Shown here: positions 58,001 to 64,000 of the stretch, one piece after another
How the letters are laid out: each line of letters starts with the position of its first letter
Numbering within the stretch: position 1 is the stretch's first letter
Source: Streptomyces sp. Y2F8-2
GTDB lineage: Bacteria > Actinomycetota > Actinomycetes > Streptomycetales > Streptomycetaceae
Reading direction: 5' to 3'
Assembly: GCF_014905555.1 (NCBI RefSeq)
Contig: NZ_BNGS01000001.1
Span: forward strand, 62,001-126,000
DNA length: 64,000 nucleotides
Notes under the pieces: generated by a model
What the model was told of the DNA's origin: nothing
The model's input: the letters and a program-made list of their open reading frames with translations, nothing else
Databases searched by the model: none
Made by a program: the position numbers and the translations under genes

Positions 58001-58594
58001 GATCTCGATGCCGTGGTCCATCAGCTCCAGGAAGTACTTGTCCTTGCCGAAGATGTCCTGGTAGTCGGCGGCCGCCTTCAGAGCCTCGTCGAAGTGGCCG
58101 AGGCGCAGCCGGGTCTGCACCTCGCCGGAGGGGCATCCGGTGGAGGCCACGATCCCCTCGGACCACTGGGCGATGGTCTCCTTGTCCATGCGGGGCCACT
58201 TCTGCAGCCAGCCCTCGGCGTACGCGTCGGAGGACAGGCGGAAGAGGTTGTGCAGGCCGGTCCTGTTCACCGCCCACATGGTCTTGTGGGTGTAACCACC
58301 GGAACCGGAGACGTCGTCCCTCTTCTGGTGCGGCTGGCCCCAGAGGATCTTGCGCTTGTTGCGCCGGGACTCGGGGGCGACGTACGCCTCGATGCCGATG
58401 ATGGGGGTGATTCCGGCCTTCTTCGCGGAGTGGAAGAAGTCGTACGCCCCGTGGAGGTTGCCGTGGTCGGACATGGCGATGTGGGTCATGCCCATCTCGT
58501 TGCACGCGTTGAACATGTCCTTCAGCCGCGCGGCACCGTCCAGCAGCGAGTACTGGGTGTGGACGTGCAGGTGCGTGAACGGCGGCTTTGACAC
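55058..58594 (-). CDS. dnaE: DNA polymerase III alpha subunit
   Basis: 1178 residues from GTG at 58594, with GGAGG eight bases upstream. The replicative polymerase. Seen: PHP domain FTHLHVHTQYSLLDGAARL at the N-terminus, polymerase active-site Asp motif MPDVDIDFDERRRVEVI near 418, FLLVVADFIMWAK-like palm sequence, FNKAHSAAYGLVSYWTAYLK, and an OB-fold with VTIGGIISGLQRKMTKQGNAWAIATVEDL near 1020. Length is standard for actinobacterial DnaE1. An antisense frame open for 1153 codons is a composition artefact. Confidence 0.97.
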   Translation of the reverse strand: MSKPPFTHLHVHTQYSLLDGAARLKDMFNACNEMGMTHIAMSDHGNLHGAYDFFHSAKKAGITPIIGIEAYVAPESRRNKRKILWGQPHQKRDDVSGSGGYTHKTMWAVNRTGLHNLFRLSSDAYAEGWLQKWPRMDKETIAQWSEGIVASTGCPSGEVQTRLRLGHFDEALKAAADYQDIFGKDKYFLELMDHGIEIERRVRDGLLEIGRKLGIPPLVTNDSHYTYAHEASAHDALLCIQTGKNLSDPDRFKFDGTGYYLKSTEEMYAIDSSDAWQEGCENTRLIAEMVDTEGMFVKRDLMPKFDIPEGYTEVTWFQEEVRRGMERRFPGGIPEDRMKQAEYEMDVIIQMGFPGYFLVVADFIMWAKKNGIAVGPGRGSAAGSIVAYALGITDLDPIPHGLIFERFLNPERISMPDVDIDFDERRRVEVIRYVTEKYGADKVAMIGTYGTIKAKNAIKDSARVLGYPYAMGDRITKAMPADVLGKGIPLSGITDPSHPRYSEAGEVRSMYENEPDVKKVIDTARGVEGLVRQMGVHAAGVIMSSETITEHVPVWVRHTDGVTITQWDYPSCESLGLLKMDFLGLRNLTIMDDAVKMVKANKGIDIDLLSLPLDDPTTFELLQRGDTLGVFQFDGGPMRSLLRLMKPDNFEDISAVSALYRPGPMGMNSHTNYALRKNGQQEITPIHPELEEPLKEVLDVTYGLIVYQEQVQKAAQIIAGYSLGEADILRRVMGKKKPEELEKNFVIFQSGARKNGYSDEAIQALWDVLVPFAGYAFNKAHSAAYGLVSYWTAYLKANHPAEYMAALLTSVKDDKDKSAVYLNECRRMGIRVLPPNVNESESNFAAQGDDVILFGLSAVRNVGSNVVESIIRCRKAKGKYASFPDYLDKVEAVVCNKRTTESLIKAGAFDSLGHTRKGLMAQYEPMIDNVVAVKRKEAEGQFDLFGGMEEESSEPGFGLDVTFTDEEWDKTYLLAQEREMLGLYVSDHPLFGLEHVLSDKADAGIAQLTGGEHADGAVVTIGGIISGLQRKMTKQGNAWAIATVEDLAGSIECMFFPATYQLVSTQLVEDAVVFVKGRLDKREDVPRLVAMELMVPDLSNAGTNAPVVLTIPAVKVTPPMVSRLGEILSQHKGDSEVRIKLQGPRKTTVLRLDRHRVKPDPALYGDLKVLLGPSCLAG

Positions 58595-58828
58595 GGTTCG
58601 AGCCTCCAGGGCAAACATTACGTCGACGGTGTCCCCCGGTCGCGGACAGTCTGGGGGACAGCGTCGAAGTCTATGCCTCGGCACTGACACCCGGAGGCGT
58701 CCGGCGCGTACCTTCATGCGGAGAAAACGTGGGCACTCCACCACACCGCCGGACGTTGGCGTGAGGGAAAACCCGCGGAAGATCAACCCCAAACGTCACG
58801 CACCACCCGTACCAGGAGGCACCCAGCG

Positions 58829-60154
58829 ATGTCGGTTCCGCAGCTCAGCGCCGAGCAACGCGGTGAGGAGATCCTCACCGTCTTCGACACCGCCTTCGGC
58901 GAGCTGCTCGCCGCCGACCCGGCCGCGTTCCGCGTGAAGTTCCGCAAGATGGCGGCCTCCGCGTTCGCGTTCTACCGGGGCACGGCGTGCCTCTTCTACC
59001 ACGACCTGGACGCGGACAGGCGCGGCGGCCCGTACCTGGACGACCGCACCTCGCGGGTGTGGATCCACGGCGACCTGCACGCCGAGAACTTCGGCACCTA
59101 CATGGACTCCACGGGCCGCCTGATCTTCAACGTGAACGACTTCGACGAGGCGTACGTCGGCCCCTTCACCTGGGACCTGAAGCGCTTCGCGGCCTCCGTG
59201 GCGCTGATCGGGTACGCGAAGGCGCTCAGCGACGACCAGATCACCGAGCTGGTCCGCATCTACGCCGCGGCCTACCGGGAGCGCGTCCACGCCCTGGCCA
59301 CCGGCGCCAAGAGCGACGAGGTGCCGCCCTTCACCCTGGACACCGCCCAGGGCCCGCTGCTGGACGCGCTGCGCGACGCCCGCTCGCTCACCCGCTTCGG
59401 GCTGCTGGACTCGATGACCGAGATCCGCGACTTCGAGCGCCGCTTCGCGCCGGGCAGCGGCTCCATCGAGCTGGACGCCGCCACCCGCTACAAGGTGCTC
59501 GCGGCCTTCGACGGCTACCTGGAGACGCTGCCGGAGACGTCCCTGGCCCGTCCGGACTCCTACCGCGTGAAGGACGTCGTCGGCCGCCGCGGCATCGGTA
59601 TCGGCTCGGCCGGCCTGCCGTCGTACAACATCCTCCTCGAGGGCCACAGCGACGCCCTGGAGAACGACGTCGTGATCTACATCAAGCAGGCCCAGACCCC
59701 GGCCGTCTCCCGGCACATCACGGACCCCGCGATCCGCGAGTACTTCCAGCACGAGGGCCACCGCACGGTGATCTCCCAGCGCGCCCTGCAGGCGCACGCC
59801 GACCCGTGGCTGGGCTGGACCGAGCTGGACGGCGCGGGCCAGCTGGTCGCCGAGGTGTCGCCGTACGCGGTGGACCTGGACTGGGGCGACATCGACGACC
59901 CGGAGGAGATCGCCTCGGTCGTCGCCGACCTGGGCCGCGCCACGGCCGCCATGCACGCGGCGGCGGACGACCAGTCCGGCGAGTCCCTGGTGCCCTTCTC
60001 CACCGAGCGGGCCATCGACGCGGCGATCGCCGCCGACGAGGACGGCTTCGGGGAACTGCTGGTGGACTTCGCCCACACCTACGGGGCACGCGCGCGTGCG
60101 GACCACCAGATCTTCGTGGACCTGTTCCGCAACGGCCGGATTCCAGGTCTGTGA
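58829..60154 (+). CDS. DUF2252-family protein
   Basis: 441 residues, ATG with CCAGGAGG. A kinase-like fold is suggested by RVWIHGDLHAENFGTYMDSTGRLIFNVNDFDEAYVGPFTWDLKRFAAS, which resembles the HGDLHxxN and DFD motifs of aminoglycoside phosphotransferases. RKMAASAFAFYRGTACLFYHDL lies earlier and GRRGIGIGSAGLPSYNILLEG in the middle. No phosphotransfer activity is known to me for the family. It stands alone, divergent from dnaE. Confidence 0.85.
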   Translation: MSVPQLSAEQRGEEILTVFDTAFGELLAADPAAFRVKFRKMAASAFAFYRGTACLFYHDLDADRRGGPYLDDRTSRVWIHGDLHAENFGTYMDSTGRLIFNVNDFDEAYVGPFTWDLKRFAASVALIGYAKALSDDQITELVRIYAAAYRERVHALATGAKSDEVPPFTLDTAQGPLLDALRDARSLTRFGLLDSMTEIRDFERRFAPGSGSIELDAATRYKVLAAFDGYLETLPETSLARPDSYRVKDVVGRRGIGIGSAGLPSYNILLEGHSDALENDVVIYIKQAQTPAVSRHITDPAIREYFQHEGHRTVISQRALQAHADPWLGWTELDGAGQLVAEVSPYAVDLDWGDIDDPEEIASVVADLGRATAAMHAAADDQSGESLVPFSTERAIDAAIAADEDGFGELLVDFAHTYGARARADHQIFVDLFRNGRIPGL

Positions 60155-60222
60155 CGGAAGGGCCCGGTACGGGAATCCTTTAGTGTTCCCTTACAGGAGC
60201 ACGTGACACACTCTCCTCTGCG

Positions 60223-60915
60223 ATGGACATATCCGGGACCCACCTCAGAGCCGTACGCGCGGCGCTGTTCACGGCACTGGTCGTGACACTCAGCACCGCG
60301 TCGCACGTGCTGCTGTCCGAGGTCCCCCTGCCGATGGGGACGGTGGCCGCGATAGCCGCCGCCGTCTTCGTCGTCGCGTACGCGCTGGCGGGCCGTGAGC
60401 GCGGCTTCGGGAAGATCGCCGCCCTGCTGGTGCCGCTGGAGCTGACCGCGGACACGGTGTTCACCACCGGCCAGCACGCCTGCTACGGCAGGGCGGGCGG
60501 CCCGGTCACCGGCCCGCTGCGCTCGGTGGGCCTGGACCTGCTGTGCAGCGGTGGCAGCGTGGGCACCCCGCTCAGCCGGGTCACCGGCACCGGCACCGGC
60601 AGCGACCGGATCGCGGCGCTCCTGGCGCACGCCGACCCGGAGACCGCCTGGCTGCTGCTCGCCGCCCACGTCAGCGTGGGGCTGCTGGCCGCCGCCTGGC
60701 TGCGCCGCGGCGAGCGGGCGCTGGCCCAGCTGCTCGGCGCGGTGGCCGCGACCACGTTCCGGCCGCTGCTGCTCGCGGTCGCCGCGGTGACGGTACGGCT
60801 CGCTCCGGCCCGTCGGGTCCCGCGCCCGGCGCCCCGGATCGCCGCCCTGCGCACCCGCCTCTTCGTGCACTCCCTGGGACGGCGTGGACCGCCGTGCTCG
60901 GTCGCCCTGGTCTGA
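60223..60915 (+). CDS. Hypothetical integral membrane protein
   Basis: 230 residues from ATG. About five TM segments: 10-30, 36-55, 62-80, 138-158 and 162-190. The loop between TM3 and TM4 contains two cysteines (HACYG, DLLCSGG) and a Gly/Thr repeat VTGTGTGSD. A basic C-terminal tail follows. No family recognised. It is followed 71 bp later by a DsbA-like gene. Confidence 0.78.
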   Translation: MDISGTHLRAVRAALFTALVVTLSTASHVLLSEVPLPMGTVAAIAAAVFVVAYALAGRERGFGKIAALLVPLELTADTVFTTGQHACYGRAGGPVTGPLRSVGLDLLCSGGSVGTPLSRVTGTGTGSDRIAALLAHADPETAWLLLAAHVSVGLLAAAWLRRGERALAQLLGAVAATTFRPLLLAVAAVTVRLAPARRVPRPAPRIAALRTRLFVHSLGRRGPPCSVALV

Positions 60916-60986
60916 GCGACACCCCGAGCACCCCAGTCCCACCCTTACTCCGCGCACGACGATGCGCGTCCCCGAGGAGATCACCC

Positions 60987-61799
60987 ATGAGCAAGCGGAA
61001 CAGCCAGGCGGCGAAGACGGCGGCCCGTGAGCGGCTGCGCGCCGAGCGCGAGCGGCAGGCCAAGCGCGACAAGATCAAGCGGCAGCTGATCGTCGCCGGC
61101 TCGGTCGTCGCCGTGCTCGCCGTCGCCGGCGGCGTCGGCTACGCCGTCGTGCAGAACAACAAGCCCAGTCACTGGGAGGCCGCGAAGAGCGAGAAGCTCG
61201 TCGCGCCGGCCAACACCTCCGGCGCGAACGGCACCACGGTCGTGATCGGCAAGAGCAGCGCCAAGAAGACCCTGGTCATGTACGAGGACCCGCGCTGCCC
61301 GATCTGCGCCCAGTTCGAGCAGACGGTCGGCTCGACCGTCAAGAAGGACGTCGACGAGGGCAAGTTCAAGATCCAGTACGTCGGTGCCTCGTTCATCGAC
61401 ACCAACACCCAGGGCGAGGGCTCCAAGAACGCCCTGAGCGCCATGGGAGCCGCGCTGAACGTCAGCCCCGAGGCGTTCCTCGAGTACAAGACCGCTCTGT
61501 ACTCGGCGAAGTGGCACCCGGAGGAGACCGAGGACAAGTTCAAGGACGACAGCTACCTGATCAAGGTCGCGAACACCGTCCCCGCCCTGAAGGACAACGC
61601 GGCGTTCCAGAAGGCCGTGAAGGACGGCACCTATGACAAGTGGGCGCTGGACATGTCCGATGTCTTCAACAAGAGCGGGGTGCAGGGCACGCCGACCCTG
61701 AAGATGGACGGCAAGACGCTCACCGGGTCCGACGGCAAGAACGCGCCGATGACGGTGGCCGAGTTCGACACGGCGATCGACAACGCGCTCAAGTCCTGA
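60987..61799 (+). CDS. Membrane-anchored DsbA-like thioredoxin-fold protein, second copy
   Basis: 270 residues, ATG with GAGGAG. Highly basic N-terminus (SKRNSQAAKTAARERLRAERERQAKRDK), one TM at about 32-52, then an outer domain with YEDPRCPICAQFEQ, an active site CPIC, and cis-Pro loop GVQGTPTLKMDG. It shares the design of 28211-28987 but differs in the active-site dipeptide, which usually shifts redox potential. A terminator follows. Confidence 0.87.
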   Translation: MSKRNSQAAKTAARERLRAERERQAKRDKIKRQLIVAGSVVAVLAVAGGVGYAVVQNNKPSHWEAAKSEKLVAPANTSGANGTTVVIGKSSAKKTLVMYEDPRCPICAQFEQTVGSTVKKDVDEGKFKIQYVGASFIDTNTQGEGSKNALSAMGAALNVSPEAFLEYKTALYSAKWHPEETEDKFKDDSYLIKVANTVPALKDNAAFQKAVKDGTYDKWALDMSDVFNKSGVQGTPTLKMDGKTLTGSDGKNAPMTVAEFDTAIDNALKS

Positions 61800-61834
61800 C
61801 CGGTCCCCCGGGCGGGCCTGAGCGGTCAGGCGGA

Positions 61835-61873
61835 CAAAGAGCGGGCGAACTTTGCGTGTTCGCCCGCTCTTTG
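61835..61873 (+). terminator. Terminator after the second DsbA-like gene
   Basis: A perfect 16-bp stem (61835-61850 with 61858-61873) with a 7-nt loop; the 3' arm ends TTTG. It separates the gene from phoD, 28 bp downstream. Confidence 0.88.
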
Positions 61874-61901
61874 CGCGTACCGGTCAGTAGTCTGCTCGGC
61901 C

Positions 61902-63563
61902 GTGACCAGTCGACACAGATCATCCGAGAGCGCCAACTCCCTTTCCCCCCGCCGCCGTACGGTCGTCAAGGCCGCGGCGGCGACGGCCGTTCTGGGCGCC
62001 CCGCTCGCCGCCGCCCTTCCCGCCCGGGCCGCCGCCGACACCCCGGCCTTCCTGCACGGCGTGGCCTCCGGTGACCCACTGCCCGACGGCGTCCTGCTGT
62101 GGACCCGGGTGACACCCACCGCGGAGGCGACGCCCGGCTCCGGGCTCGGGCCCGACACCGAGGTGAGCTGGGTGCTCGCCAAGGACAAGGCGTTCACAGC
62201 GATCGTCGCCAAGGGATCCGTCACCGCGACCGCCGCCTCGGACCACACCGTGAAGGCCGACGTCCGGGGGCTGGAGCCGGCCACCGACTACTGGTTCCGC
62301 TTCTCCGCGGGCGGCACCGACTCCCCCGTCGCCCGCACCCGCACCGCGCCGGCCGCCGACGCCGCCGTGTCAGGCTTGCGCTTCGGTGTGGTCTCCTGCG
62401 CCAACTGGGAGGCCGGCTACTTCGCGGCGTACCGGCACCTCGCCGCCCGGGGCGACCTGGACGCGTGGCTGCACCTGGGCGACTACATCTACGAGTACAA
62501 GACCGGCGAGTACGCGGCCCGCGGCACCGTCGTGCGCCCGCACGCCCCGGCGAACGAGATCATCACGCTCACCGACTACCGGATCCGGCACGCGAAGTAC
62601 AAGACGGATCCCGACCTGCAGGCCCTGCACGCCAAGGCACCGGTCATCGCCATCTGGGACGACCACGAGTTCGCCGACAACGCCTGGTCGGGCGGCGCGG
62701 TCAACCACACCGAGGGGGCCGAGGGCACCTGGACGGCCCGCAAGGCGGCGGCCAAGCAGGCGTACTTCGAGTGGATGCCGGTCCGCTCGGCCGTCGAGGG
62801 CACGACCTACCGCCGGCTGCGCTTCGGCAAGCTGGCCGACCTCTCCCTTCTGGACCTGCGCTCCTTCCGCTCGCAGCAGGCCTCCACGGGCAGCGGTTCC
62901 GTCGACGACCCGGACCGCACGATCACGGGCCGCGCCCAACTCGACTGGCTCAAGGCGGGCTTGAAGGCGTCCGACACCACCTGGCGGCTGGTCGGCAACT
63001 CGGTGATGATCGCGCCGTTCGTCATCGGCTCGCTCTCCGCGGACCTGCTCAAACCGCTGGCCAAGCTGCTGGGGCTGCCGCAGGAGGGCCTCGCCGTCAA
63101 CACCGACCAGTGGGACGGCTACACCGACGACCGCCGTGAACTGCTGGCCCATCTGCGGGCCAACGCGATCCGGAACACCGTGTTCCTGACCGGCGACATC
63201 CACATGGCCTGGGCCAACGACGTCCCGGTCGACGCGGGCACCTACCCGCTGTCCGCCTCCGCCGCCACCGAGTTCGTGGTCACCTCGGTCACCTCCGACA
63301 ACCTCGACGACATCGTCAAGGTTCCCGAGGGCACCGTCTCGGCGGTGGCCGCGCCGGTCATCCGCGCGGCCAACCGGCACGTCCACTGGGTGGACACCGA
63401 CCGTCACGGCTACGGCGTGCTGGACATCACCGCCGAGCGCGCGCAGATGGACTACTACGTCCTGTCCGACCGCACTAACGCGAGCGCCACCTCGTCCTGG
63501 GCGCGGTCGTACCGCACCCGCAGCGGTACACAGAAGGTCGAGCGGACGTACGACCCGGTGTAG
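61902..63563 (+). CDS. phoD: Secreted alkaline phosphatase/phosphodiesterase PhoD
   Basis: 553 residues from GTG. A Tat signal ([12 protein letters not shown], residues 16-27; cleavage near 43) leads to export of the folded, metal-loaded enzyme. Seen: [34 protein letters not shown] [40 protein letters not shown] and [15 protein letters not shown]: Asp, His and Tyr ligands of the Fe/Ca centre. It hydrolyses phosphodiesters and monoesters, releasing phosphate. PhoP control is expected in Streptomyces, but no clear PHO box was found upstream. Confidence 0.93.
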   Translation: MTSRHRSSESANSLSPRRRTVVKAAAATAVLGAPLAAALPARAAADTPAFLHGVASGDPLPDGVLLWTRVTPTAEATPGSGLGPDTEVSWVLAKDKAFTAIVAKGSVTATAASDHTVKADVRGLEPATDYWFRFSAGGTDSPVARTRTAPAADAAVSGLRFGVVSCANWEAGYFAAYRHLAARGDLDAWLHLGDYIYEYKTGEYAARGTVVRPHAPANEIITLTDYRIRHAKYKTDPDLQALHAKAPVIAIWDDHEFADNAWSGGAVNHTEGAEGTWTARKAAAKQAYFEWMPVRSAVEGTTYRRLRFGKLADLSLLDLRSFRSQQASTGSGSVDDPDRTITGRAQLDWLKAGLKASDTTWRLVGNSVMIAPFVIGSLSADLLKPLAKLLGLPQEGLAVNTDQWDGYTDDRRELLAHLRANAIRNTVFLTGDIHMAWANDVPVDAGTYPLSASAATEFVVTSVTSDNLDDIVKVPEGTVSAVAAPVIRAANRHVHWVDTDRHGYGVLDITAERAQMDYYVLSDRTNASATSSWARSYRTRSGTQKVERTYDPV

Positions 63564-63578
63564 GCCGCCGGGAGCCCG

Positions 63579-64000
63579 CTACAGGCTGTCGAGGAAGCCG
63601 AGCGCCACCCGCCAGGTGGCCTCGGCCGCCTCCTCGTCGTAGTCCGGCAGGTCCGGGTCCGTGTACAGGTGGCCCGCGCCCGCGTACCGGTAGATCTCCA
63701 CGTCCGCGCCCGCTCTGCCCATCTGCAGGTACCAGGCGCTGAGCCAGTCGTCCGTCTCGAACGGGTCCGGCTCCGCGACGTGCAGCTGGACCGGCAGGGC
63801 GTCCACCGAGGCGCTCGGCGCGATGTCCGAGGTGCCGTGCAGCAGCAGGAGTCCGCGCGCCTTGTGGTCGCCCAGCGCCAGGGTCTGCCCGATGGACGCG
63901 CCCAGCGAGAACCCGGCGTACACGAGTCCTCGCTCCGAGTAGGGCGCGGCGGCCAGGACGGCCCGCTTGAGCAGCTCTTCCTTCCCGATCTCGTCCTTGA
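63579..64000 (-). CDS. Dienelactone hydrolase-family protein, 5' end outside window
   Basis: About 140 C-terminal residues are visible; the frame continues open to the right edge (KDEIGKEELLKRAVLAAAP upstream of an internal GTG at 63923). Alpha/beta hydrolase: nucleophile region YAGFSLGASIGQTLAL, Asp in VAEPDPFETDDWL and His in RYAGAGHLYTDPDLPDYDEEA. The family hydrolyses dienelactone or other small esters. Convergent with phoD, 15 bp apart. Confidence 0.84.
   Translation of the reverse strand, partial: KDEIGKEELLKRAVLAAAPYSERGLVYAGFSLGASIGQTLALGDHKARGLLLLHGTSDIAPSASVDALPVQLHVAEPDPFETDDWLSAWYLQMGRAGADVEIYRYAGAGHLYTDPDLPDYDEEAAEATWRVALGFLDSL

Noticed and set aside
55130..58591. Open frame of 1153 codons opposite dnaE
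   Set aside because: Same cause; dnaE has intact PHP and polymerase motifs, and the antisense protein has no recognisable fold or ribosome site.
61840..61901. PHO box upstream of phoD
   Set aside because: Only one GTTCGCC resembles a GTTCACC unit, and it lies inside the terminator hairpin; the next 11-bp units do not match.

Overview
The window is chromosomal DNA of a Streptomyces or a very close relative. It has very high GC with strong third-position GC bias, frequent GTG and a few TTG starts, a trpC-trpM-trpB-trpA operon, the dual-function isomerase priA inside a his operon, and a gene order (gltBD, lgt, trp, his, dnaE, phoD) that I recognise from the core of Streptomyces chromosomes. No tRNA, rRNA, insertion sequence, prophage or CRISPR array was seen.

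Layout. (1) 1-1405: an efflux MFS gene, cut by the window edge, divergent from a MarR regulator with two palindromic operators between them. A degenerate tandem repeat follows. (2) 1597-11652: ten genes whose members, order and two shared operators match the mycobacterial KstR2 regulon, which degrades steroid C and D rings. They are two SDRs, echA20, ipdA, ipdB, ipdC, fadA6, a KstR2-like TetR regulator, an ipdF-like SDR, and fadE31/fadE33-like dehydrogenases. (3) 11659-19734: a VWA protein, glutamate synthase gltBD with GlnR-like sites, and a VIT-family metal transporter with an iron-box-like palindrome. (4) 19990-27044: a tightly coupled operon of four tandem ADP-ribosylglycohydrolase (DraG-fold) paralogues, a CaiB-type CoA-transferase and a CitE-type lyase. 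This is the least explained locus in the window. (5) 27111-37456: lgt, a DsbA-like protein, trpA, trpB, trpM, trpC, three small membrane proteins, a secreted S53 peptidase on the other strand, trpE and hisI. (6) 37539-45996: a TIGR03085 protein, an ArsR-type regulator with an MFS exporter, and the operon hisD-hisC-hisB-small membrane ORF-hisH-priA-ridA-hisF. (7) 46306-64000: hypothetical proteins, a LON-domain protein, YbaK deacylase, the 24-residue ribosomal protein bL37, an ABC exporter, an NYN protein, dnaE, a DUF2252 protein, a second DsbA-like protein, phoD, and a dienelactone hydrolase cut by the window edge.

How the parts work together. Blocks 5 and 6 supply tryptophan and histidine; priA can serve both pathways, and no separate trpF is seen here. 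Block 3 handles nitrogen assimilation and metal homeostasis. Block 2 is a self-contained catabolic regulon with two bidirectional promoters, each with one copy of the same operator. Two genes too short for routine calling (bL37 and the hisB-hisH membrane ORF) and several palindromic repeats inside coding sequence are also annotated.
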